Assembly (NCBI RefSeq): GCF_003628305.1
Contig: NZ_RBZM01000005.1
Span: 861,367-925,366 of the forward strand
Length of the DNA: 64,000 nucleotides
Source of the DNA: Cohnella endophytica
GTDB taxonomy: Bacteria > Bacillota > Bacilli > Paenibacillales > Paenibacillaceae
Direction of reading: 5' to 3'
Below, piece after piece: positions 27,975 through 36,473 of the stretch. Every line of letters begins with the position of its first letter. The first letter of the stretch is position 1. Under the pieces are notes generated by a model. It ran no database searches. It was not told where the DNA came from and saw only the letters and a list, made by a program, of their open reading frames with translations. Made by a program: the position numbers and the translations under genes.

Positions 27975-28223
27975 CTGGAGCATTTTTTCGACTTTGTTCA
28001 AATGGCATTATCGATAGGTCTCATCTCTTCCCTAGTGTTTCTTCCCTTCACCTATTTTTCTATACAAGATATACGCTGGAGTCATGATATTGCTGCCGCG
28101 GGTTCGTCTTTGTTTGTATCTATCAGACGGCCGGAGCTCAATAGTATTCAGCGATGGATAGCACGTACCGCGAGACGAAAAGAAGCGCCTGATGAAGACG
28201 CCGATAGTCCTTCCCCACATTGA
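27975..28223 (+). CDS. leader peptide of yidC, candidate MifM-like translation-arrest sensor
   Basis: The frame ends in TGA at 28221. From ATG 28002 it gives 73 residues, but no ribosome binding site precedes that ATG. AGAGGTGAA at 27961-27969 is well placed for CTG 27975, giving 82 residues. One membrane segment is visible (ALSIGLISSLVFLPFTYF), then a soluble tail ending IQRWIARTARRKEAPDEDAD plus five residues. From memory, B. subtilis MifM needs Ile70, Trp73, Ile74 and the acidic run 86-89 for arrest; here an Ile, a Trp three residues on and an Ile next to it (I58, W61, I62 in the 82-residue form) and an acidic cluster (73-77) have nearly the same spacing, near the C-terminus as in MifM. 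MifM residues Met80 and Asn81 are Arg and Lys here. MifM is encoded just before yidC2, as here. Arrest itself is inferred. Confidence 0.6.
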   Translation: MEHFFDFVQMALSIGLISSLVFLPFTYFSIQDIRWSHDIAAAGSSLFVSIRRPELNSIQRWIARTARRKEAPDEDADSPSPH

Positions 28224-28249
28224 TATTCAATCATTCAATTAGGGAGGAC
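28207..28249 (+). promoter_or_regulatory. stem-loop hiding the yidC ribosome binding site
   Basis: GTCCTTCCC at 28207-28215, inside the last codons of the leader ORF, pairs with GGGAGGAC at 28242-28249, which is the yidC Shine-Dalgarno sequence (eight pairs, one bulged T). A ribosome paused at the acidic codons 28191-28205 would cover the left arm and free the site. This is the logic of the B. subtilis mifM-yidC2 switch. Confidence 0.6.
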
Positions 28250-28253
28250 AAAC

Positions 28254-29084
28254 GTGAAAAAGATTTCGATGTACCCCAAATGGGCCAAGCCCATGCTCAT
28301 TATGATGATCTGCGTTATTCCCGTGATTCTGCTGAGCGGATGCTCGACAGCATCCCCATCCAACCCGATTAATGCCGATTCGCAAGGGATATTTAATCAC
28401 TACTTCATTTACCCGTTCTCGATCCTGATTAAATTTTTCGCGAATGCGTTTCACGGAGACTACGGGTTATCGATCGTACTGATGACACTAATCATCAGAG
28501 TTGCGATTATGCCGCTCATGATGAATCAAACGAAGAAGCAATTGGCCATGAAAGAAAAGATGGCCGTCCTCCAGCCGGAATTAAACGCGCTGAAGGACAA
28601 GTATAAGGACGACGTTAGCGCGGAGTCCAAAAAGCAACATCAAGTCGAGATGATGCAGCTCTACCAGAAGCATCAATTCAATCCCTTAAATATAGGGTGT
28701 TTGCCCATGCTTCTCCAATGGCCGATCACACTCGCATTTTATTACGCCATTCGTCGCACCCCGGAGATCGCAGCTCACGATTTTCTGTGGTTTAGCTTGG
28801 GGAAAACGGATATGATTTTGCCGCTTATTGCCGCTGCTGTTTATTACGTTCAGTTCCGCGTGTCGCAATCCGCTTCAGCGCAATATCAGCAAAATCAAAA
28901 TAACCAAATGGCTTTCATCGGATTGTTGTCCCCGATCATGATGGGCGTGTTTTCTTTTGCGATGCCGGCAGCTTTGCCGTTATATTGGGCGGTCGGCGGT
29001 ATATTTATTATCGTCCAAACGATCGTACTCAATAAAATGTACGCGAAGCCAAAGCAACAAGCAAAAACATTTCTAACGGAGTAG
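28254..29084 (+). CDS. yidC: YidC/OxaA membrane protein insertase (YidC2-like)
   Basis: The start is GTG 28254 with AGGGAGGA upstream, giving 276 residues, normal for Gram-positive YidC. A lipoprotein signal ends in LLSGC with Cys30. The conserved core follows: a conserved arginine in TLIIRVAIMPL that lines the hydrophilic groove (about residue 84), a coiled cytoplasmic loop (about 95-135, KQLAMKEKMAVLQPELNALK), and further membrane segments with FNPLNIGCLPMLLQWPI and LPLYWAVGGIF. It inserts membrane proteins alone or with SecYEG. The leader ORF and hairpin upstream suggest that its translation rises when insertion capacity is low, as for YidC2 of B. subtilis. A main housekeeping YidC should exist elsewhere in the genome. 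Confidence 0.93.
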   Translation: MKKISMYPKWAKPMLIMMICVIPVILLSGCSTASPSNPINADSQGIFNHYFIYPFSILIKFFANAFHGDYGLSIVLMTLIIRVAIMPLMMNQTKKQLAMKEKMAVLQPELNALKDKYKDDVSAESKKQHQVEMMQLYQKHQFNPLNIGCLPMLLQWPITLAFYYAIRRTPEIAAHDFLWFSLGKTDMILPLIAAAVYYVQFRVSQSASAQYQQNQNNQMAFIGLLSPIMMGVFSFAMPAALPLYWAVGGIFIIVQTIVLNKMYAKPKQQAKTFLTE

Positions 29085-29136
29085 AATACTTGCGCCTTAT
29101 TGAAAGACTAAGCGTTGAACTAACGGTTACGACAGG

Positions 29137-29168
29137 AAAAAGCGGCTGCATGGGCAGCCGCTTTTTTC
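29137..29168 (+). terminator. rho-independent terminator after yidC
   Basis: AAAAAGCGGCTGC and GCAGCCGCTTTTT pair across ATGG, with a run of T on the right arm. Confidence 0.92.
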
Positions 29169-29244
29169 CGTTCTGCTAACGTATCAGGATAGCTTAACCG
29201 TATAGTTTTTAACTTACAGAGGGATGCTTTCGTAAATCAACGAC

Positions 29245-30211
<967 letters not shown>

Positions 30212-30217
30212 TCTTAA

Positions 30218-30745
30218 TCTTCAAGTAACGAGGAGCGGAGCCGCCACATTATCAAGAAAGCCCTTGAAGCCGGAATCAATTTTTTTGATACGGCCAATAT
30301 GTATTCTGTCGGAACAAGCGAGGAATTTGTAGGGAGGGCTCTAAAAGAGTACGCTAAAAGGGATGAAGTCGTAATCGCGAAAAAAATCGGCGTGATGCCA
30401 TACAGCCCGCTCGCCAAAGGCAGATTAACGCGCGATTGGCAGGAGACGACGCATCGTTCCGAAACCGACCAAGTGCAGAAATCCCAGTATGACCCGTATT
30501 CGGATGCTGACCGTTTGGTTGTGGAGCGAGTCGCGGCAATCGCGGATCAACGCGGCGTCCCCCGTGCCCAAGTCGCGCTTGCTTGGGTGTTGCAAAAAGA
30601 GCCGATTACGTCTCCGATTATTGGCGTTACGAAATTGTCCCATCTCGAAGATGCGGTAGCCGCTCTGTCAATTTCGTTAACGCCCGAAGAAATGGCGTTC
30701 CTCGAAGAGCCGTACATTCCTCATCCGTATATTGGTTTTCAATAA
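30218..30745 (+). pseudogene. decayed second aldo/keto reductase with N-terminal loss and internal deletion
   Basis: The frame opens after a stop at 30215 with no start codon, yet homology to AKRs begins at once (EERSRHIIKKALEAGINFFDTANMYSVGTSEEFVG). At about 30386 the sequence jumps from VVIAKKIG, at the start of strand three, to VMPYSPLAKGRL, which in intact enzymes lies well over 100 residues later. The C-terminal part (RVAAIADQRGVPRAQVALAWVL...PIIGVTKLSHLEDAVAAL) is complete to the stop. The beginning, and the section with the catalytic His, are missing, so no active enzyme is expected. It belongs to another AKR branch than its upstream neighbour, so it is not a failed duplicate of it. 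Confidence 0.85.
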
Positions 30746-30778
30746 CCGCGGAAACTTAAACAGAAAGCGGTGAACGGC

Positions 30779-31174
30779 ATGTCGATGACAATAGCGGAAG
30801 TAAGCGAAAAGTTTGCTCTTTCACAGGACACACTTCGCTATTATGAACGAATCGGACTGATTCCCCAAGTGAACCGCAGTAAAAGCGGAATTAGGGCCTA
30901 CACGGAAGAAGACTGCAAATGGATCGATTTTGTCAAATGCATGCGGCAAAGCGCAGGTATTCCGGTTGAAATGTTGATCGAATATGTTGCGCTTTTCCAA
31001 GAGGGCGACGGCACCCTGGAGACTAGGAAAAACCTCTTAATCTCTCAACGCGATCGGCTTGCTGCGAAAATCGAAGAGATGACGGGCACGTTGCTTCGCC
31101 TCGACGATAAAATCGAAAGATACGACCAGACCATAGTGAAAAAAGAAAAAACACTTTCTTCAGTAAAGATCTAG
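30779..31174 (+). CDS. MerR-family transcriptional regulator
   Basis: ATG 30779 is chosen over GTG 30770 because GCGGTGA then has usable spacing; the product is 131 residues. The N-terminal winged helix (TIAEVSEKFALSQDTLRYYERIGLIPQVNRSKSGIRAYTEED, in two parts about residues 3-45) is followed by the RQSAGIPVEMLIEY region and a long C-terminal coiled coil (about 75-125). There are no cysteines in a metal-binding arrangement, which fits the branch that responds to organic electrophiles rather than metals. It probably acts on the 19-bp spacer promoter at 29245. A terminator follows. Confidence 0.9.
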   Translation: MSMTIAEVSEKFALSQDTLRYYERIGLIPQVNRSKSGIRAYTEEDCKWIDFVKCMRQSAGIPVEMLIEYVALFQEGDGTLETRKNLLISQRDRLAAKIEEMTGTLLRLDDKIERYDQTIVKKEKTLSSVKI

Positions 31175-31189
31175 CTTATTAATGCCATC

Positions 31190-31219
31190 ATGCAGGCTAC
31201 TCCGGTAGCCTGCATTTTT
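31190..31219 (+). terminator. rho-independent terminator after the MerR gene
   Basis: ATGCAGGCTAC and GTAGCCTGCAT pair in a perfect 11-bp stem with a TCCG loop, followed by TTTTG. Confidence 0.92.
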
Positions 31220-31316
31220 GTATTTTATATCGCAGTCAAAGATATTGCCCGTTCGCACATTTCCAGAAGCAATTCATGAAACCCGAAAATAACGCAAGAA
31301 CTCCGAAGACACTTCG

Positions 31317-31345
31317 TTGTTCTAGGTACACCCTCGCGATATGAT
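31317..31345 (+). promoter_or_regulatory. sigma-A-like promoter of transporter operon C
   Basis: TTGTTC and TATGAT are separated by 17 bases. The start codon at 31372 lies 27 bases downstream of the -10 box. The -35 match is modest. Confidence 0.45.
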
Positions 31346-31371
31346 GAGAGCACATTAAGGAGGGATGTAGC

Positions 31372-32292
31372 ATGAGGCAATCGCCGTTATCGCGGAAAGG
31401 AGGATGGAAGCGCCAGGCAATCGCATATTGTATGGCATTTCCTGCTCTCTTCTTTTTCGTTCTTTATCTGATTTACCCTTTGATCATCGCATTCCGGATG
31501 AGCCTGTACGACTATTCCGGGATTGGACCCTTAAAGGATTTCGTAGGATGGGCTAACTATAAGGAAGCCATGCGCGATAGCAGCTTTTTCGATGCATTAA
31601 GCAACAACTTTACGCTGATGGGCGTAGAATTCGCCGTTTCAACTTTGTTGGCGTTTATTCTCGCTTACATGTTATTCAAGGGCGTATTCGGCTGGCGCGC
31701 TTTTAACGTCATCTTGTTCCTTCCGTACATCATCCCGCTTTCCGTTTCCGCGGTCATTTGGTCGCTGATCTACGAGCCGACGATTGGATTGTTAAACCAA
31801 TTGCTTGGAGATTTGGGTCTGAAGGGACTCCAGCACACTTGGTTAGGAGGGACGTCCACGGCGCTAGGCTCGGTTATTGCTGTATGGATCTGGAGAACGC
31901 TTCCCTTTAACCTTATCATTCTGTTCGGAGCCATGATCAAGATTCCGGGCGAGCTGTTGGAGGCGGCGCGAATCGACGGAGCTTCGGGGTTCCGGATCGT
32001 ACGGCACATTATATTTCCGTTAACGATTCCGACGATCGTCTTGCTAGCCGTCATCTCGATCGCGAATGATTTCAGGGCTTTCGACATCGTCTGGATCATG
32101 ACCCAAGGCGGGCCGGCGGGATTGACGCAAATCGCATCGTCGTTCGTCTACAAGGTCGGCTTCCAGGAAAATCATTACGGTTATGCCAATGCGGTCGCCT
32201 TCCTGGTCTTCGTTGTCGTGACTGCTTTCGTAGCGCTCATCGCTCTCCTTCAACGAAGAAGCTTTAGCGGCGAAAAGGGGGGCTTCCGATGA
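31372..32292 (+). CDS. CUT1 sugar ABC transporter permease, MalF/UgpA type
   Basis: This 306-residue permease starts at ATG 31372 after AAGGAGGG. Six membrane segments are visible and the EAA loop LEAARIDGASGFRIVRHIIFP is at about residues 198-218. Its TGA overlaps the next ATG in an ATGA junction. It is the first gene of transporter C, followed by the second permease and then the lipoprotein, the reverse of the order in unit B. Confidence 0.9.
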   Translation: MRQSPLSRKGGWKRQAIAYCMAFPALFFFVLYLIYPLIIAFRMSLYDYSGIGPLKDFVGWANYKEAMRDSSFFDALSNNFTLMGVEFAVSTLLAFILAYMLFKGVFGWRAFNVILFLPYIIPLSVSAVIWSLIYEPTIGLLNQLLGDLGLKGLQHTWLGGTSTALGSVIAVWIWRTLPFNLIILFGAMIKIPGELLEAARIDGASGFRIVRHIIFPLTIPTIVLLAVISIANDFRAFDIVWIMTQGGPAGLTQIASSFVYKVGFQENHYGYANAVAFLVFVVVTAFVALIALLQRRSFSGEKGGFR

Positions 32293-33107
32293 TCAAACGT
32301 CTATCTTTGACCGCTTTCGTGTTTCTGTTCGCCGTTACTTCTCTGTATCCGTTATTGTGGGTCGTTTTGCAATCGTTGAAAAGGGACGCCGAATTTTTCG
32401 CGAGCCAATTCTCGCTGCCCCGCGAGTGGGTCTGGCGCAACTATGCGGATGCATGGGACAAAGCGAATTTCGCGTTGTACTATAAGAATACACTGATCAT
32501 TACCGCAAGCAGCTTGATTTTCGGACTTGCCGTTTGCATATTGGCGGGTTATGCGTTTGCCAAGATCGACTTCGTCGGGAGGAAAACGTGGCAGGCGATG
32601 TTCGTGATCGTCTTATTCGTCCCGTCCCCCGTTCTGTTGATGCCCGTCTTTTTTATTAATCGGGATATGGGATTGATCAATACGTACATCGGGATGATCG
32701 GACCTTACATTTGCGGCGCTGTTCCGCTGGGAGTGTTACTCATGTCGGCCGCCTTTCGATCCCTTCCTAACGAGTTGAGCGAGTCCGCGAGGATGGACGG
32801 CTGCGGGGAATGGCGGACGTTTATCCGGATTTTGTTTCCCCTGACTTTGCCTACGGTCGCTACATTGTGCATCTTGCAGTTTATCTCGGTATGGACAGAT
32901 TATATGTGGCCTCTCATCGCCAATACCGATCCGAAAATGTATACGATCACCGTCGGGATGACGCAATTGGCGGCCAAGAAATTCACCTTCGGCTATGGTC
33001 CGGTGTTCGCAGGGATGGTGATTACCACGTTCGTCGTCATCTTGCTGTACATCGTTCTGCAGAAATACTTCGTGCGGGCTTTAACGGACGGCGCGGTTAA
33101 AGGCTAA
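32289..33107 (+). CDS. CUT1 sugar ABC transporter permease, MalG/UgpE type
   Basis: The 272-residue permease starts at ATG 32289, overlapping the previous gene by 4 bases. It has six membrane segments, an EAA loop SESARMDGCGEWRTFIRILFP near residues 160-185 and the family C-terminus KYFVRALTDGAVKG. It forms the transporter C heterodimer with the upstream product. Confidence 0.9.
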   Translation: MIKRLSLTAFVFLFAVTSLYPLLWVVLQSLKRDAEFFASQFSLPREWVWRNYADAWDKANFALYYKNTLIITASSLIFGLAVCILAGYAFAKIDFVGRKTWQAMFVIVLFVPSPVLLMPVFFINRDMGLINTYIGMIGPYICGAVPLGVLLMSAAFRSLPNELSESARMDGCGEWRTFIRILFPLTLPTVATLCILQFISVWTDYMWPLIANTDPKMYTITVGMTQLAAKKFTFGYGPVFAGMVITTFVVILLYIVLQKYFVRALTDGAVKG

Positions 33108-33141
33108 CGAAAAAAGAACAATAAACCAGAATAATGAATAA

Positions 33142-33169
33142 TAGACAAATATTAGAGCGGTTATATAAT
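33142..33169 (+). promoter_or_regulatory. sigma-A-like promoter of the lipoprotein gene
   Basis: TAGACA and a perfect TATAAT are separated by 16 bases in the 110-base gap after the permeases. This would give the binding protein its own, stronger transcription, as is common for such subunits. Confidence 0.6.
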
Positions 33170-33217
33170 GAGGTCGTTAAATAAACATTCGCTCAGCGAA
33201 AACCATGGAGGGGTAAC

Positions 33218-34567
33218 ATGAATAAGAAGCTAAGAGGGATTGCGCTTTGCCTGGTTATCGCATTGACCGCCGCGCTGTCCGCATGCGGCGGAGGAAATAA
33301 CGATGCAAGCCCGCAAGCAAGCCAAAAAGCGAGTCCGAAAGCATCCGCTGCCGCATCTCCGCAAGAAGACATTACGTTAAAGTTCATTTCTTGGTGGTCT
33401 TACGTCACGCCCGACATCTTGAAGAAGTTCGAGGAAGAAAACCCGGGAATCAAGATCGATTACGAATACGTAGCTCCGGGCGACGGTTACACGAACAAGA
33501 TAAAGTCGCTGTCGGCCAGCGGGGATCTCCCCGACGTGTTCGCCGCCCAACATCCGAATTTGAGCCCGCTCGTGAAATCGGATCAAATTCTGGATCTGAA
33601 AAGCGATTTCGACACTCCGGCTTATGATAAAGATACGGCATGGAAGGACACGATTAATCCCGTACTGATCGAGAACATGAACGGCGGTTTCGAGAAGGAT
33701 TCGGACGCGGCGAATCATGTCTGGGCCGTTCCCTTCGGCGCGATCAGCGTCGCGGTCATCTATAACAAAACGTTGTTCGACAAATCCGGATTGCAAGCGC
33801 CTACAACTTGGGAACAATTCGAAGCGAACAATGCCGTGCTGCAGAAGAGCGGCGTAATCCCGATGTCCTATACGAATAAAGTAGGCTGGGGAGATTGGTG
33901 GTTCCGTCTGCTGATCGACCAGACCGCAAGGGACGTCAAGCCGGACGACTTCGTAACCGGCAAAGTCAAAATCTCCGACCCGGGCTTCGTGGAAGCTTTG
34001 CAGAAGCTCAAAGACATGTGGACGAATCAAGTGTTCGACCCGAACGGTCTCGTAAACGGAATCGACGAATCGCAAGCCTTGTTCGTTCAACAAAAGCTAG
34101 CCCAATACATCGTCGTTCCCGAAAATTTCGTCAAATATTTAACGGACAACAAGCCGGCGGGAGTCGAGCTAGGAGCATACGTACTACCCGCATGGAAAGG
34201 CATTAACCCGAGCCGGACGCTTGGCGGGGCAGCCAATCTGGTCGTCGTCTCGTCGGCGACGAAGCATAAGGAAGCAGCCGTCAAACTGACCAAGTTCTTA
34301 ACTTCGGAGAAAGTGTTCCAGATGCTGTCCAAGGAAGACGTAGTTCCCAGCACGAAGGGCTATACTCCTCCCGAAGGCGATGCCATTATGGGAGCCTACG
34401 CGGCAGCGGCGGAGAACGGCTTCATCGTCGATCATCTCCCGGCCGGACAGGATGCCCAGAACAAGCTTTTCAAAGACGTTATTCCTCAAGTTCTGATCGG
34501 CAAGCTAGCGCCGGAAGCCGGCCTGAAACAAGTTCAAGCCATTATCGATAAATCGAACGGGAAATAA
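33218..34567 (+). CDS. sugar-binding lipoprotein of ABC transporter C
   Basis: The 449-residue protein starts at ATG 33218 after GGAGGGG. The lipobox is ALSAC with Cys23, followed by a Gln/Ala/Ser/Lys-rich linker to about residue 48 and a UgpB/MalE-type binding fold (LKFISWWSYVTPDILKKFEEENPGIKI in parts). The own promoter and the terminator around it make it separately expressible. The two-component pair that follows probably controls the unit, and the GH106-like enzyme suggests a rhamnose-containing substrate. Confidence 0.9.
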   Translation: MNKKLRGIALCLVIALTAALSACGGGNNDASPQASQKASPKASAAASPQEDITLKFISWWSYVTPDILKKFEEENPGIKIDYEYVAPGDGYTNKIKSLSASGDLPDVFAAQHPNLSPLVKSDQILDLKSDFDTPAYDKDTAWKDTINPVLIENMNGGFEKDSDAANHVWAVPFGAISVAVIYNKTLFDKSGLQAPTTWEQFEANNAVLQKSGVIPMSYTNKVGWGDWWFRLLIDQTARDVKPDDFVTGKVKISDPGFVEALQKLKDMWTNQVFDPNGLVNGIDESQALFVQQKLAQYIVVPENFVKYLTDNKPAGVELGAYVLPAWKGINPSRTLGGAANLVVVSSATKHKEAAVKLTKFLTSEKVFQMLSKEDVVPSTKGYTPPEGDAIMGAYAAAAENGFIVDHLPAGQDAQNKLFKDVIPQVLIGKLAPEAGLKQVQAIIDKSNGK

Positions 34568-34574
34568 GAGGGAG

Positions 34575-34604
34575 AACGCGGTCTGGAAATAGGCCGCGTT
34601 TTTT
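34575..34604 (+). terminator. rho-independent terminator after transporter operon C
   Basis: AACGCGGTC and GGCCGCGTT pair (one G-T pair) around TGGAAATA, followed by TTTTA. Confidence 0.88.
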
Positions 34605-34641
34605 ATTCCGAAAAAAGCGATAGCGAACCGAATTATCATCG

Positions 34642-34670
34642 TTGTATTCGCTTACATCCCCTCCTATAAT
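34642..34670 (+). promoter_or_regulatory. promoter of two-component system C with overlapping cre site
   Basis: A perfect TATAAT at 34665-34670 lies 17 bases from a weak -35 (TTGTAT, 34642-34647). On the minus strand ATGTAAGCGAATACA (34643-34657) matches the cre consensus at all 15 positions and covers the -35 region, so CcpA would block polymerase. The expected transcript start is only about a dozen bases before the start codon, so the leader is very short. Confidence 0.65.
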
Positions 34671-34688
34671 GAGGCAAGGAGGGGAAAT

Positions 34689-36473
34689 ATGGCTAAAAAA
34701 TTGTTATCGACCTACTTTTTCTTGATCGTTATTCCTTTGATCATTGTCACGATCGTCTCCTATTCGACTTTTAAGAGAAATATGGAAACGCATGTCGCGC
34801 AATCCGTTGAGCATAGCGTTCTCTTGGTCCAACATGAAGCGGAAGCTTATTTCGGGAATTTGGTTGCTCTATCCGCCCAAATCATGCAGCAGGACAGCAT
34901 CGCAGAAGATTCGAGCATGACATCGTTGATGGCAGACAGAATCGATGGCGAGGGAAAATCGGATCATTACGTCGATTATATGCAAAACCAGAAAATCCAC
35001 TTGTATCTGAATACGAACGTTTTAGATCGGCAAAGGGATATCAAGATGGCGATTATTCGCTTAACGAACGGCGAGACGTTCCAATCCAAGCGAACGGCGG
35101 CTAACATCGATGAATCCGAATTGGAGCAAATGCAACGGGAAGTCATAGAAAGCAAGAAACAGTGGATGGTGCAGCCGATTCCCTTATCCGACAATGCCTC
35201 GGAGTTTTATTTGATCCGCAAAATCAATTTGCCCGGCTCCAATCGCTTTTTGGGTATTCTCGTGTTCGAAGTGAAAATGGATACTTTCGCCGCGACGGTG
35301 CAAAGTTCTTTATTATCCGGACAAGAGGCCGTAGTGCTGTGGCAGCAAAACTCCGTCTTATACGGTTCGGTCAACTGGTGGCACGCGCTTCCGATCGAGT
35401 TGGGGCCTAAAAAAAGCGAATCTCTGGAGCGGGATTCCCCTAAAGGAAAAATTCTGGTCACGTATTCTTCTCCCTCCGATTCGGACTGGGCGGTCGTCAC
35501 TTATTTCCCGTTCAGCAAGCTCAGCGAAGGCATTATTCCGATTCAGCGTACATTGATGGCGGCTGCAGGCGCATGCATCGTCATCGCGATCCTTTTGGCA
35601 TTGCTGCTGGTTCGAAATATTTTGCGTCCGATTTGGTCTTTGCGCAACGCGATGAGACGGATGTCCAAAGGGTTCCTTCAAACCCAAGTCGCCGTTAAAG
35701 GGAAAGACGAGATGGCCGAATTGACCCACGTATTTAATTCGATGTCGCGGGAATTGAATCAAATGATCGATAAAGTGTACCTTGCCGAGCTCTCGCAGAA
35801 GGATGCGGAGCTTCAAGCTCTGCAGGCTCAGATCGATCCCCACTTTTTGTATAACACTTTGGAATCGATTCGAATGTTGGCCGAGATGCAAGGGTCGCCC
35901 GATGCGGGCAAAATGCTGAGGGCGATGGCCGTCTTGTTTCGCGCGGCTACGGATACGGAATCCATGGTGACGTTGGAGAAGGAAGCATCGTTGTTGGAAC
36001 AATATGCGATGCTGCACGAGATCAGACTGAATGGACCGCTTGAGCTTTCCATAGAGCTAGAACCCTCGGTCAGAGACTGTCTCGTCCCGAAGCTGACGTT
36101 GCAGCCGTTGTTGGAAAATTGCTTTAAGCACGCTTATGTCGGTTGCCCGGAAGGCGTTCCGATCGTCGTCCATCTACGGGCATCCCGGGAAGACGAAGAT
36201 CTCATTATGGATTTAACCGATTTCGGGGCGGGCATATCGGGCGCGAGACTCGAGGAAGTCGAGCAAGCGCTGAATTCGGGCGTAAGCCGGACGGAGCCGG
36301 GTTCCCGAGTCGGGTTATTAAACGTACACGAAAGAATACGCAAGCGTTGGGGGAACGGGTATGGCATTTCGATCTTCAGCAAGCCGGAAATGGGAACTGT
36401 CGTGAGCTTAAAAGTACCTTGCCAGCTGCGCATATCGGAGGGACTCGGGCATGAACCTGCTCATCGTGGATGA
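34689..36473 (+). CDS. YesM-type sensor histidine kinase of unit C
   Basis: The 594-residue protein starts at ATG 34689 after AAGGAGGGG. A membrane segment at about residues 5-25 and another at about 285-308 flank the extracellular sensor. A HAMP linker, the PF06580 box with His385 in QIDPHFLYNTL (Asp in place of the usual Asn), and an HATPase domain (ENCFKHA, DFGAGIS) follow. The 3' end overlaps the regulator gene by 23 bases. It should sense the sugars handled by transporter C and the GH106-like enzyme. Confidence 0.9.
   Translation: MAKKLLSTYFFLIVIPLIIVTIVSYSTFKRNMETHVAQSVEHSVLLVQHEAEAYFGNLVALSAQIMQQDSIAEDSSMTSLMADRIDGEGKSDHYVDYMQNQKIHLYLNTNVLDRQRDIKMAIIRLTNGETFQSKRTAANIDESELEQMQREVIESKKQWMVQPIPLSDNASEFYLIRKINLPGSNRFLGILVFEVKMDTFAATVQSSLLSGQEAVVLWQQNSVLYGSVNWWHALPIELGPKKSESLERDSPKGKILVTYSSPSDSDWAVVTYFPFSKLSEGIIPIQRTLMAAAGACIVIAILLALLLVRNILRPIWSLRNAMRRMSKGFLQTQVAVKGKDEMAELTHVFNSMSRELNQMIDKVYLAELSQKDAELQALQAQIDPHFLYNTLESIRMLAEMQGSPDAGKMLRAMAVLFRAATDTESMVTLEKEASLLEQYAMLHEIRLNGPLELSIELEPSVRDCLVPKLTLQPLLENCFKHAYVGCPEGVPIVVHLRASREDEDLIMDLTDFGAGISGARLEEVEQALNSGVSRTEPGSRVGLLNVHERIRKRWGNGYGISIFSKPEMGTVVSLKVPCQLRISEGLGHEPAHRG

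Noticed and set aside
33377..34093. 238-codon minus-strand frame opposite the lipoprotein gene of unit C
   Set aside because: Antisense shadow of a clear binding protein gene, with no start signal or family resemblance.
35358..36017. 219-codon minus-strand frame opposite the kinase gene of unit C
   Set aside because: Antisense of the HAMP and histidine-kinase region; His- and Arg-rich composition typical of such shadows.
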